A DNA stretch of 43,129 nt from Corynebacterium vitaeruminis (lineage in GTDB: Bacteria; Actinomycetota; Actinomycetes; Mycobacteriales; Mycobacteriaceae), in NCBI RefSeq assembly GCF_001054325.1, contig NZ_JVVM01000017.1, forward strand, positions 1-43,129, written 5' to 3'. The translations under genes were made by a program, and so were the position numbers. Below, piece by piece: positions 34,457 through 43,079 of this stretch. Numbering within the stretch: the stretch's first letter is position 1; each line of letters begins with the position of its first letter. The notes beneath the pieces are model-generated. The model was not told the origin of the DNA and made no database searches. It saw only the letters and a list, made by a program, of their open reading frames with translations.

Positions 34457-35677
34457 TTAGCCACCGGAGTGCATAATTTCCGCGCCCTCGGGCACGGTGT
34501 CGTCCTCAGGATCGTCCAGCCAGCCCTCCGGCAAAACCACCTTTGCAGGGGAACCCTGTCGGCCACGGGCACCGTCAGCGTCCTCCGGGAGGATGTGGGC
34601 GCTGGGGCCGTCGTAAAGCGGTGCGAGAATATCGTCGAGCGTTGCCAGCGAATCGACGCGCGCGAGAGCCTTACGGACCTCACCGCCGGCGGGGTATCCG
34701 CGCAGGTACCAAGCGATGTGCTTGCGCAGGTCACGGCAGCCCTTGCGTTCGCCTTCATGCTCCACGAGCAGTTCCGCGTGACGACGGATAATCCCCGCGA
34801 CCTCACCAAAAGTTGGTGCCGGTGGCACTTCTTCGCCACGCAGCTCGGCGGATAGCTGCGCGAACAGCCACGGGCGACCAAGGCAGCCGCGACCGACGAC
34901 GACACCGTCGCAGCCGGTCTCGTCGAGCATTTTGCGGGCATCGGTGGAGGCGAAGATATCGCCGTTGCCAAGCACCGGGATATTGCTGAAGCCGGAGTCG
35001 ACCATGTGCTCCTTCAGTCGCGCAATCTGCGACCAGTCTGCGTGACCGGAGTAGCGCTGCGCTGCCGTGCGGGCGTGCAGAGCCACAGCCTTGGCACCCA
35101 TCTCGGCGGCAATGCGACCGGCGTCGAGGTGCGTGTGGTGTTCGTCGTCGATACCGACGCGGAATTTCACTGTCACCGGGATGTCGGTGCCCTCCGTGGC
35201 CTTAACCGCAGCAGCGACGATGTTGCCGAAGAGGCGGCGCTTATACGGCAGGGCCGAGCCGCCGCCCTTGCGAGTGACCTTTGGTACCGGGCAGCCGAAG
35301 TTCATATCGATGTGGTCGGCGAGGTCTTCGTCGACGATCATCTTCGCAGCTTCGTAGGTCCATTTTGGATCGGTGGTGTAGAGCTGCAGGCTGCGCGGGT
35401 TCTCGTCGGGCGCGAAGGTGGTCATGTGCATGGTCTTCTCGTTGCGTTCGACCAGCGCACGCGCGGTGACCATCTCGCAGACGTAGAGGCCGGAGACTGT
35501 GCCTGTGCGCTGCAGCTCCTGCTCGCGGCACAGGGTGCGGAATGCCACGTTGGTGATACCGGCCATCGGTGCGAGTACCACAGGGGAGGCGAGTTCAAAG
35601 GGGCCGATGTGCATGTGCGAGGACGTGGCATCGGCGGGCGTGGCGGCACTGAGTGGACTCGTGGAGGTATCTAACAC
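34457..35677 (-). CDS. dusB: tRNA-dihydrouridine synthase
   Basis: 406 residues from GTG 35677. FMN-binding LAPMAGITNVAFR starts the barrel, the catalytic Cys is in NFGCPVPKVTRKGGGSAL, and HARTAAQRYSG and GNGDIF complete the Dus signature. The C-terminal helical domain carries RKHIAWYLRGYPAGGEVR. It reduces uridine in tRNA D-loops. The start is not certain: the frame is open to 36007 inside cydC, GTG 35677 lies near the end of a possible TACTGT -10, and an internal ATG at MHIGPFEL would also give a complete enzyme. Confidence 0.92.
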   Translation of the reverse strand: MLDTSTSPLSAATPADATSSHMHIGPFELASPVVLAPMAGITNVAFRTLCREQELQRTGTVSGLYVCEMVTARALVERNEKTMHMTTFAPDENPRSLQLYTTDPKWTYEAAKMIVDEDLADHIDMNFGCPVPKVTRKGGGSALPYKRRLFGNIVAAAVKATEGTDIPVTVKFRVGIDDEHHTHLDAGRIAAEMGAKAVALHARTAAQRYSGHADWSQIARLKEHMVDSGFSNIPVLGNGDIFASTDARKMLDETGCDGVVVGRGCLGRPWLFAQLSAELRGEEVPPAPTFGEVAGIIRRHAELLVEHEGERKGCRDLRKHIAWYLRGYPAGGEVRKALARVDSLATLDDILAPLYDGPSAHILPEDADGARGRQGSPAKVVLPEGWLDDPEDDTVPEGAEIMHSGG

Positions 35678-35745
35678 GTACAGTATTGTGTCACGCTGAA
35701 CTGCCGTTTTCGAATCTGTTTTGGCAGGCTGATTGGATCGGTCGG

Positions 35746-37533
35746 TTAGCGCTGCGTGCGCGGATGCCTGACGACGACCACCGTTCGGCGGCCCCTCCCG
35801 CCGGGGAGCTCGGTGGTGTTGCGGAGAAGCTCCAGGATGCGGTTCGAGTCCTCGTCGAGGTGCTCGGTGGGTTCGTCGAGAAGCAGAATCGGCGCTGTGC
35901 TGACCAGCGCGCGGGTGAGGATGAGCCTTCGTCGCTGACCACCCGAGAGACTGTCCGCGCCGCTGTCCAGAATCGTGTCCAGGCCGGCGGGTGCGGCGTT
36001 GACCCATTCGCGCAAGCCTACGGCATCCAGTACGGAGTAGATGACATCATCGCTGACCTGCGGGTTGCCAATGGAGATGTTGTCCCGCACCGTGGTGGCG
36101 AAAATGTGCTCGTCCTCGGCGATGAAGCGCACCAGGTCGCATGGGTGAATACTTTCGTGAGCCTTCCCGGCACTTGCTTCACTGCGCCACAGCTCACGGC
36201 CGTCTCCGTCGGCGACAACAACCGTGCCCGCAACTGGCGGCATCAGCCCGGCGATGGTTTTCAGCAACGTAGTTTTTCCGCTTCCCGACGGCGCCGTGAT
36301 TTCCCGATATCCGCCAAAGGTGACCTCGAAGTTTTGCATCGGCAATTGAGCTGGCTGGGATGCTGCGGCATGCGCTGGCTGGGCAGCGGTCCCGTCCGTG
36401 ATGTTCGAACTGTGGTCGTCGGGGTAGCCCACAATCAAGTCTTTTACCTGTAGCGTGGGCTGGAGTGTCAGCTGGCTTTGGGGCCGCATGGACGTGGGCG
36501 CTGGTGTGCCCTTTTCAGCCGGTGTATTCACCGCAGCAATATCTGCCTCAGCTGAGTCGCCTGTATTCGAGGCGAGCATCAGCAATGCTTCGCGCGATTG
36601 CGCCAGCGTCTGCGCCGCAGCTGGTAACGGGCCAACTGACTCAAAAGCAGCCAGCGGCACCAGAACCAGAACCGTCAGCCACTCGGGGGAGTGCACCAAA
36701 CTGACCCCGGCGCCCCCAGAGCCCCCGGTGCCCGCGGCAGAGGCCGTCACCAACCACGAGGCGACGACCACGGTGAGGACAGCCGTCAGCACGCTGGCCG
36801 CGGTGCTCAGCGCTGAGGCACGGGCATTTGCCCGGCCAGTGGCGTCATCGATGGCCGCAACCTTCTTACTGGAGGCCGAGGCGGCAGAGACTGCCTCATC
36901 CAATTGACCGTGGATATGCAGACCCGCGGCGTCGGAAAGCAGCGTCTCGACGGCACCGGCATGCGCTTGCAGTGCGACCGTGCGACGCTTACTCGAGTGC
37001 GCAGTGGCACGATATGTCAGGTAGGGCGCAACCCCGCCTGCGAGAAACAGCCCCACTGCCAGGAGAACCGCAGTGGTGGGGGAGAGCAGCGCTACGAAGA
37101 TAATGGCGATGAGCGAGGTCATAAACGCCACAAGCGCGGGCACGATTGAGCGCACGACGACATCGGCAAGCGCGTCAATATTCGTGCCCAGCGCCGTGAC
37201 AATATCGGAACGCTCACGCAGCGCCAGCGTGCGATCGCCCACGAAATGCTCCCACAGTTTCACCCGGGAGCGCTCGGCGGTACGCAACGCTACATCATGG
37301 GAGACCAGCCGGTCGAGGTATCGGAACGCAGCTCGCGAAATACCCAGCGCGCGCACAGATGTAACCGCCAGAGTGATGTCCATCAGCGGCGGCTTCTGCC
37401 AGGAACGCGTAATCAGCCACGCCGACACCACGGTCAGGCTCAGTGCGGACAGCAGCGTGATGGTGCCCGCCAACACTGGCCACACCAGGTCGCGGGGGCT
37501 CACCAGTCGACGAAGCGCTTGCAGGATAGTCAT
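35746..37533 (-). CDS. cydC: Thiol-reductant ABC exporter subunit CydC
   Basis: 595 residues. Six membrane helices in the first 290 residues, then the ATPase domain with Walker A APSGSGKTT, signature LSGGQRRR and Walker B ILLLDEPTEHLD. A Gln/Ala/Pro-rich linker of about 80 residues separates the two. CydDC exports cysteine or glutathione-type reductants and is needed for cytochrome bd assembly. ATG 37533 overlaps the cydD stop as ATGA. Confidence 0.94.
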   Translation of the reverse strand: MTILQALRRLVSPRDLVWPVLAGTITLLSALSLTVVSAWLITRSWQKPPLMDITLAVTSVRALGISRAAFRYLDRLVSHDVALRTAERSRVKLWEHFVGDRTLALRERSDIVTALGTNIDALADVVVRSIVPALVAFMTSLIAIIFVALLSPTTAVLLAVGLFLAGGVAPYLTYRATAHSSKRRTVALQAHAGAVETLLSDAAGLHIHGQLDEAVSAASASSKKVAAIDDATGRANARASALSTAASVLTAVLTVVVASWLVTASAAGTGGSGGAGVSLVHSPEWLTVLVLVPLAAFESVGPLPAAAQTLAQSREALLMLASNTGDSAEADIAAVNTPAEKGTPAPTSMRPQSQLTLQPTLQVKDLIVGYPDDHSSNITDGTAAQPAHAAASQPAQLPMQNFEVTFGGYREITAPSGSGKTTLLKTIAGLMPPVAGTVVVADGDGRELWRSEASAGKAHESIHPCDLVRFIAEDEHIFATTVRDNISIGNPQVSDDVIYSVLDAVGLREWVNAAPAGLDTILDSGADSLSGGQRRRLILTRALVSTAPILLLDEPTEHLDEDSNRILELLRNTTELPGGRGRRTVVVVRHPRTQR

Positions 37534-39080
37534 CGCGACTGCACCTCCACCACGTCGTCGGCCGCCGCAATCAGTAGCGGATCATGGCTGGTGGCAATCA
37601 CCGTGGCTCCGCGTCGGGCACGTGTGCGCAGGATTCTAATCACGGACTGTGCACTGTCGGCATCCAAGTGGGCCGTCGGTTCATCGAGGAGGACGAGGTC
37701 GCGGGTGTCGTCGGCAAGCTCGCGCCGAAGCGCCTCCCGCTGACGTTGCCCGAGCGAGCGCCGCGAATTATCGCCGACCGCCGCCGCGTCCAGGATGGGC
37801 CGCTGGGGCAGCCACGCGATGCGCTGCAGCAGGTCCTGACCGTGGAGCATGCGCTTGCCGTCGCGGATAGTTACGGAACCCTCCAGGTCCTCGTGCACAA
37901 TTTCGGCGACCGCGAGTAGCGCTGTCGTCTTGCCCACGCCGTTCGGTCCTGCCAGCACGGTTACCGCGCCGGGCCGCGCGATGGCGCTTAGATTACTGGG
38001 CCGCACGCCGTCTCGCCCCGGTGCAGAAAGGTGCTCGAACACGACCGTGGGGGCACTGGGAGCACTGCTTGACGACGTCCCTTCGGTCGCCCCCTCCACA
38101 GCTTCAGAGGTGGTGTCTGTGGAGTTCGGAGTCTGGTTGGCGTCCTTGGCCAGCAGTTCCGTGACCTCGGTGGCAGCGACGACACCGTCCTGAGCTGCGT
38201 GGAACTTCTGACCAACCTGGCGCACGGGGCCATAGATTTCCGGGGCGATGATGAGCACTGCCAGGCCAGTGGCCAGTGTCATGTGGCCTCCCAGGAGCCG
38301 GAATCCGATGCCGACGGCGATGAGGGCAATTGACAGGGTCGTGAGGAATTCCAGAACCGACGCGGACAGGAAGGCGATGCGCAGGACCTCCATGGTGGAC
38401 TTCCGGTGGCGGGTCGACAGACGCTTGATTTCCTCGCTGGGGGCATCGGCCATGGTGTGTGCTTTGAGAGTCGGCAGGCCTACGACGAGGTCGAGAATCT
38501 GGCCGCGCACTGTACCGATATCGGCCAGGCGGCGTTCTGTGCGCCCCTCAGTGAGGCGGCCCACCAGCCACATGAACAGCGGAATTAGGGGCAGCGTAAC
38601 AACCGCGATGGCAAACGACGGGAGGTCCAACCACGCGACCGCGGCCAGGGCCATCGGGGTAGCCAGTGCTGCGGCCACCAGCGCGGGGAGGAATTCCGCC
38701 ACGTAGACGGCCACGCCATCGAGCCCGACCGAAAGCAGCGCGCGCCAGTGTGCGGTGTCGACCGTGCGGGGGTCGCGCAGAGCTAGGGCTCGCAGCGCAC
38801 GGCTGCGCAGGTCTGTTGCCACACGTGCGCCAGCTGATTGGCCGAAGCGCACCAGGGCGTAGGAGCAGGCCACCCGAACTAGCACGGACGCGGTTGCTAC
38901 CAGCGCAAACACTGTCCAGTTCGGAGTCGCCTCGCCCAGAACCTGCGCTGTAATAGTGCCAATGGCCAGCCCCAACGCGATTGTGGCACCTGTGCTCGCG
39001 GCAGTCAGTGCACCCGCGAAAATGACCCAACGCCACGCTGGGGCTGACAGCTTGAAGAGTTTCGGATCGACAGGAGCCAC
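37530..39080 (-). CDS. cydD: Thiol-reductant ABC exporter subunit CydD
   Basis: 516 residues. Six membrane helices, then an ATPase domain with Walker A AGPNGVGKTT, Q-loop WLPQRPIL, a degenerate signature (RSLGQRQRE instead of LSGGQRQR) and Walker B LVLLDEPTAHLD, followed by ATSHDP. Between Q-loop and signature only about 13 residues remain (DAAAVGDNSRRS), where ABC ATPases usually have about 50-60, so most of the helical subdomain is missing. The reading frame is intact. It pairs with CydC, which has a full-length domain. Confidence 0.92.
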   Translation of the reverse strand: MAPVDPKLFKLSAPAWRWVIFAGALTAASTGATIALGLAIGTITAQVLGEATPNWTVFALVATASVLVRVACSYALVRFGQSAGARVATDLRSRALRALALRDPRTVDTAHWRALLSVGLDGVAVYVAEFLPALVAAALATPMALAAVAWLDLPSFAIAVVTLPLIPLFMWLVGRLTEGRTERRLADIGTVRGQILDLVVGLPTLKAHTMADAPSEEIKRLSTRHRKSTMEVLRIAFLSASVLEFLTTLSIALIAVGIGFRLLGGHMTLATGLAVLIIAPEIYGPVRQVGQKFHAAQDGVVAATEVTELLAKDANQTPNSTDTTSEAVEGATEGTSSSSAPSAPTVVFEHLSAPGRDGVRPSNLSAIARPGAVTVLAGPNGVGKTTALLAVAEIVHEDLEGSVTIRDGKRMLHGQDLLQRIAWLPQRPILDAAAVGDNSRRSLGQRQREALRRELADDTRDLVLLDEPTAHLDADSAQSVIRILRTRARRGATVIATSHDPLLIAAADDVVEVQSR

Positions 39081-39112
39081 TTTTTAGAAACTAACCTCCA
39101 ACGGACAGACGG

Positions 39113-40126
39113 CTACGAGACCTTACGCTCAGCCATCAGTCGCTTGCGGAATACCCAGTATGTCCACGCCTGGTAGGCAATCACCAGTGGGGTAATCACC
39201 AGCGCGGTCCAGGTCATGATTTTCAGCGTGTAGGGGTTAGAGGCGGAATTCCAGATATCGAGGGAGACGCCGTCGGCAAGCGTCGTCGGCATCAGATACG
39301 GGTACATAGCGCCGAAGACAACGGTCGTGACGGCAATAACGGCGATGGCGGTGGCGGTGAAAGCGATGCCGTCGCGGTTGGCCACGGTTGCGGAGATGGA
39401 AATGACCAAACCTGCTACTGCGATGACCACAACAGCCCACAGCCAGGTCTTTCCATAGACCAGCTGTGTCCAGATGAGGAACGCGCCACCGAAAATCAGC
39501 GCCGACAGGGCGGGAATTCGAGCCGCATTGCCGACCTCGTCGCGTAGCTTGCCGGCGGTCTTCAGCCGCAGGAAAGTCACCGCGTGAAGCGCAAACACAG
39601 CCGCAAACGCGATGCCACCAACCAGGGCGTACGGGTTCAGCAACCCCAGCAGGGCACTAAAACCGGAGTCCAGGTTCTTGTCGGCGTTCAGCGGTACACC
39701 ACGCACCAGGTTGGCCACGGCCACGCCCCACAGAATCGGCGGCAGCCAGGAGCCGAAGATAATCGCCCGGTCACACCAGGCGCGCCAGCCCTCATCGTTG
39801 ACCTTGGAGCGCCATTCCAGCCCGACAATACGGACAATTAGCGCCACCAGGATCAGGAAGAGCGGCAGGTAGAAGCCGGAAAACATGGATGCATACCACT
39901 CTGGAAAAGCTGCGAAAAGCGCGCCACCTGCGGTAATTAGCCACACTTCGTTGCCGTCCCACACCGGCCCGATAGTGCCGAGCATCGCTTTGCGACGCGG
40001 TTCATCGCGGCCAATGAACGGCAACAGCATTCCGACGCCGAAGTCAAAGCCCTCGAGCAAGAAGTAGCCAGCGAAGAGGAACGCGATCAGGATAAACCAC
40101 AAAACGGGAAGATCTAATCCGAACAT
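39113..40126 (-). CDS. cydB: Cytochrome bd ubiquinol/menaquinol oxidase subunit II
   Basis: 337 residues with about eight membrane helices. LEGFDFGVGMLLPFIGRDEPRRKAM and GPVWDGNEVWLITAGGALFAAFP near the N-terminus are the CydB signature. It pairs with CydA. It lies 19 bases after cydA and 32 before cydD. Confidence 0.97.
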   Translation of the reverse strand: MFGLDLPVLWFILIAFLFAGYFLLEGFDFGVGMLLPFIGRDEPRRKAMLGTIGPVWDGNEVWLITAGGALFAAFPEWYASMFSGFYLPLFLILVALIVRIVGLEWRSKVNDEGWRAWCDRAIIFGSWLPPILWGVAVANLVRGVPLNADKNLDSGFSALLGLLNPYALVGGIAFAAVFALHAVTFLRLKTAGKLRDEVGNAARIPALSALIFGGAFLIWTQLVYGKTWLWAVVVIAVAGLVISISATVANRDGIAFTATAIAVIAVTTVVFGAMYPYLMPTTLADGVSLDIWNSASNPYTLKIMTWTALVITPLVIAYQAWTYWVFRKRLMAERKVS

Positions 40127-40145
40127 GTCAGAGGTACATCCTTAT

Positions 40146-41735
40146 CTACTTTGTGTCCTCAGTCGCGGAGACTTCGGAGTCGGGGCCGGCAGCGGACTGG
40201 GCATGGACCTTGTTGAATCGAACCGGGGACGAGACGATTGCGCCCAGATCGGTAGCGATTGGCGACGATGGACCAGCGTGCTCGGGGTCATTGCCGATGG
40301 CGTTGATTGCCTCAGCGGATTCGGTTGGCGGTCCGGCAATAACTGCGCGGCGAATCAACCAGAACCACACCACTGCCAAAATCAGGTAGAGCAGGGTAAA
40401 GCCCGCCAGAGTGATAATCACCGTCGCCGGTGCATGGTCGGACACACCCATATCGACGGTCATGCGCAGCAGTTCCGTGCGCGGATCTCCGATGTGATCC
40501 GGGTTGGGGTGCACAATCCAAGGCTGACGGCCCATTTCCGTAAAGATCCAGCCAGCGCTACTGGCCAGGAACGGGAACGGAATTGCAAGGATGCTGCAAG
40601 TAGCGAAAATGCGGGCTCGCTTGCCCGTCGGCACGCGCCCCTTGCGAGTAAACAGCCAGGCGAAAAACGCGATGGCCAGCGAACCGACCATCAGGCCAAT
40701 CATGGCGCGGAAAGACCAATACGTGACGAACAAGTTCGGGGAATAAGTTCCCGGGCCGAAGAGCGCCTCAGCCTTTTCCTGCAGATCCTGCACGCCCTGG
40801 AGCGTGACGCCACTGAACTTTCCTTGCGCCAGGAACGGCAGCACCCACGGTACCTCGATAAGGTGCAGCACTGAATCACAATTGTTGTGCGTGCCGACGG
40901 TCAGAACCGAGAACATCGGATCCGTCTGCGTGTGGCACAGGGACTCGGCCGAAGCCATCTTCATCGGCTGCTGCTCGAACATGAGCTTGGCTTGGATATC
41001 GCCGGTGATAAACACGGCCAGTGAGCTGAGCACAGTAGTCCAGAGCCCGACCTTCATAGCCTTGCGGAACGTGCACTCGTGGACATTATCGCGCTGACCA
41101 CCGCGGCGGCTCTGAACCAACCACCAGCCGCTGACGCCGACAACAAGCGTGCCGGCGGTGAGGAAAGAGCTGGCCACGGCATGCGGAAAAGCTGCCAAGG
41201 CGGTGGAGTTGGTCAACAGCGCGCCCAAGTCCGTTAACTCAGCGCGGCCGGTTTCTGGGTTGTAAACCGCACCTACAGGGTGCTGCATGAACGAATTGGC
41301 GACAATGATGAAGTACGCCGAGATATTCACCGCAATGGCAACAATCCAAATCGAGAGCGTGTGCATCCAGGTGGGGATACGACCCCAGCCGAAAATCCAC
41401 AGGCCCAGGAAAGTGGATTCCAGGAAAAACGCGATGAGACCTTCCAGTGCCAGTGGACCGCCGAAGACATCACCAATCATGCGGGAGTACTCCGACCAGT
41501 TCATACCGAACTGGAATTCCTGGACGATGCCCGTGGCCACACCCATGGCGAAGTTAATGATGAAGATGGTGCCGAAAAACCGTGTCGCGCGGTACCAAAC
41601 ATCGTTTTTCGTCGTGGCCCACAGCGTCTGCATGAGTGCGACCAGCGGGGCAAGGCCAATCGTGAGCGGGACAAAAATGAAGTGGTAGACGGTGGTTATG
41701 CCAAATTGCCAACGAGATATATCGACGACATTCAT
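40146..41735 (-). CDS. cydA: Cytochrome bd oxidase subunit I
   Basis: 529 residues. The haem-b595 ligand His18 is in GITTVYHFIFVP; the b558 ligands are His in LAAFPHAVASSF and Met in IFTEMGRQPW, the GRQPW signature. It oxidises menaquinol and reduces O2 with high affinity, in the cell membrane. The C-terminal 60 residues are polar and non-conserved. First gene of cydABDC. Confidence 0.97.
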   Translation of the reverse strand: MNVVDISRWQFGITTVYHFIFVPLTIGLAPLVALMQTLWATTKNDVWYRATRFFGTIFIINFAMGVATGIVQEFQFGMNWSEYSRMIGDVFGGPLALEGLIAFFLESTFLGLWIFGWGRIPTWMHTLSIWIVAIAVNISAYFIIVANSFMQHPVGAVYNPETGRAELTDLGALLTNSTALAAFPHAVASSFLTAGTLVVGVSGWWLVQSRRGGQRDNVHECTFRKAMKVGLWTTVLSSLAVFITGDIQAKLMFEQQPMKMASAESLCHTQTDPMFSVLTVGTHNNCDSVLHLIEVPWVLPFLAQGKFSGVTLQGVQDLQEKAEALFGPGTYSPNLFVTYWSFRAMIGLMVGSLAIAFFAWLFTRKGRVPTGKRARIFATCSILAIPFPFLASSAGWIFTEMGRQPWIVHPNPDHIGDPRTELLRMTVDMGVSDHAPATVIITLAGFTLLYLILAVVWFWLIRRAVIAGPPTESAEAINAIGNDPEHAGPSSPIATDLGAIVSSPVRFNKVHAQSAAGPDSEVSATEDTK

Positions 41736-41827
41736 GTTTCCTCGACTGAATAAGTAGACATAAAAGATGCGTGTACTCCGTTTGGGTTTACCGAAGTTTG
41801 CATCAAGTGTCCGCAGTATTCCTGCTT

Positions 41828-41877
41828 ACTAGTTCAGTCGGATAGGAGAAACAAAAAGTTCCTGGGTGTGAACTAGT
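41828..41877 (-). promoter_or_regulatory. Long-spaced 9-bp inverted repeat upstream of cydA
   Basis: ACTAGTTCA (41828-41836) and TGAACTAGT (41869-41877) are perfect inverted repeats 32 bases apart, in the 202-base region between cydA and tRNA-Lys. They could be paired half-sites for a regulator of the oxidase operon; no known site was matched. Confidence 0.4.
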
Positions 41878-41937
41878 CGACTCTCGAGGGGCAATTATTA
41901 AAAACAAGCGCGCAATTGCTAGGCTATTTTCTTGCGC

Positions 41938-42010
41938 GGGCCTTTAGCTCAGTTGGTAGAGCTACGGACTTTTAATCCGCAGGTCGCGGGTTCGAGCCCC
42001 GCAGGGCCCA
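41938..42010 (+). tRNA. tRNA-Lys (anticodon TTT)
   Basis: 73 bases. Acceptor GGGCCTT pairs with AGGGCCC, the anticodon loop is CTTTTAA, and the T-arm is GGTTCGAGCC. CCA is not encoded. Confidence 0.97.
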
Positions 42011-42014
42011 CGAA

Positions 42015-42065
42015 AGCCCCTGGTAGGTGGACTTTCATAGTTCGACTACCGGGGGCTGTTCCCTT
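42015..42065 (+). terminator. Hairpin terminator after tRNA-Lys
   Basis: AGCCCC-T-GGTAG (42015-42026) pairs with CTACC-G-GGGGCT (42046-42057) and is followed by a CCCTTTTTG run. The following 42066-42258 has no gene; on the minus strand it holds loosely repeated GTGCCC(C)AAT units. Confidence 0.7.
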
Positions 42066-42258
42066 TTTGTTCCCTGTTCAGGGCGTTTTTCGCAGTAACT
42101 TGCCCGGGGTGTATTAGTCGCCCGAGTGCCCGGGGAAAGGGGCGCATATTGGGCACGCATTGGGGCACAAATTCAGCGAGATACGAGAAAAAAGCTCGAA
42201 AATCTCCGGAGGGCGGCGCGCTAAGCCAACGTTTTACGACGTCACCCGCTGCGGCATG

Positions 42259-42789
42259 CTACTTCTCTCGCTTGTGGTAGCCCATGCGCGGCTTAAAGCC
42301 CGCCGGGTGCTTGAGCTGCGCGACAGCATCGGCGACGATCAGGCGGAAGCGCGGCTTCATAGGTGGCATCTGTGAAATCTGGAACCATCCGACTTCGGTC
42401 GATTCGTCATCAGCGACATATGGGACATCATCGCCGACAACGCTGCAGCGCATGGCGACATCCACATATGAGGTGACATCGCCATTTGGGTACTCGACAG
42501 GGCCAACGGCACCAGTGCCGAGCAGTGCTTCGACCGTGACATCGAGTCCCGTTTCTTCCTTTACCTCGCGCACGGCAGCGTCGTGAGGCTGTTCGTTCGG
42601 GTCGATGATTCCGGTGACCGGAGTCCATTCGCCATTATCTGAGCGACGAACCAGCAAGACCTCGGGCAGGGCGTACATTGGTGCATTCGGCGGAACATCG
42701 CGAATGACGATAGCCGTGACGCCGGGGAGCCAGAGCGGAGCGTGGCCCACTTTTTCGCGGAGCTGAACAATGAAATCCGGAGTTGCCAT
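42259..42789 (-). CDS. NUDIX hydrolase
   Basis: 176 residues. The complete Nudix box GIIDPNEQPHDAAVREVKEE is at residues 60-79, followed by TGL. The N-terminal HAPLWLPGVTAIVIRD and the late EVGWFQISQMPPM are typical of ADP-ribose or (d)NTP pyrophosphatases of this superfamily; the substrate cannot be told. TAAGCT (42802-42797) lies 7 bases before ATG 42789, so it is probably leaderless. Confidence 0.93.
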   Translation of the reverse strand: MATPDFIVQLREKVGHAPLWLPGVTAIVIRDVPPNAPMYALPEVLLVRRSDNGEWTPVTGIIDPNEQPHDAAVREVKEETGLDVTVEALLGTGAVGPVEYPNGDVTSYVDVAMRCSVVGDDVPYVADDESTEVGWFQISQMPPMKPRFRLIVADAVAQLKHPAGFKPRMGYHKREK

Positions 42790-42796
42790 AGTGATG

Positions 42797-42802
42797 AGCT
42801 TA
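42797..42802 (-). promoter_or_regulatory. -10 element (TAAGCT) of the NUDIX gene, leaderless
   Basis: TAAGCT on the minus strand, 7 bases before ATG 42789. Confidence 0.45.
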
Positions 42803-42859
42803 TCGGAGCGCTAGTAGTGCTCTCGGAAATAGTAAGAAATTCCAGTTCAGCCGTGGATT

Positions 42860-42888
42860 TTGGGAAAAGGGTACTTATCCTCTATAGT
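42860..42888 (+). promoter_or_regulatory. Promoter of the tRNA-Glu/tRNA-Asp cluster
   Basis: TTGGGA (42860-42865) and TATAGT (42883-42888) with a 17-base spacer, about 100 bases before tRNA-Glu. Confidence 0.6.
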
Positions 42889-42989
42889 TCTTTACGTTGC
42901 CAAGAGCGCGCGCAAATGCAATGTGAATGTATTGCAGTTGCACGCAGATTTGCCACATGGTGGCACGCTCTCTTGCAGCGTCAAGTCGG

Positions 42990-43062
42990 GCTCCCATCGT
43001 CTAGAGGCCTAGGACTCCGCCCTTTCACGGCGGCAACACGGGTTCGAATCCCGTTGGGAGTA
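42990..43062 (+). tRNA. tRNA-Glu (anticodon TTC)
   Basis: 73 bases. Acceptor GCTCCCA pairs with TGGGAGT (terminal G-U, usual in this tRNA), the anticodon loop is CTTTCAC and the T-arm is GGTTCGAATCC. Confidence 0.97.
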
Positions 43063-43079
43063 CCACTAAAAAACACAAT

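Noticed and set aside
35678..36007. Upstream extension of dusB to 36007
   Set aside because: It overlaps the cydC ATPase region antisense to nothing conserved in Dus proteins and is low-complexity Arg/His-rich.
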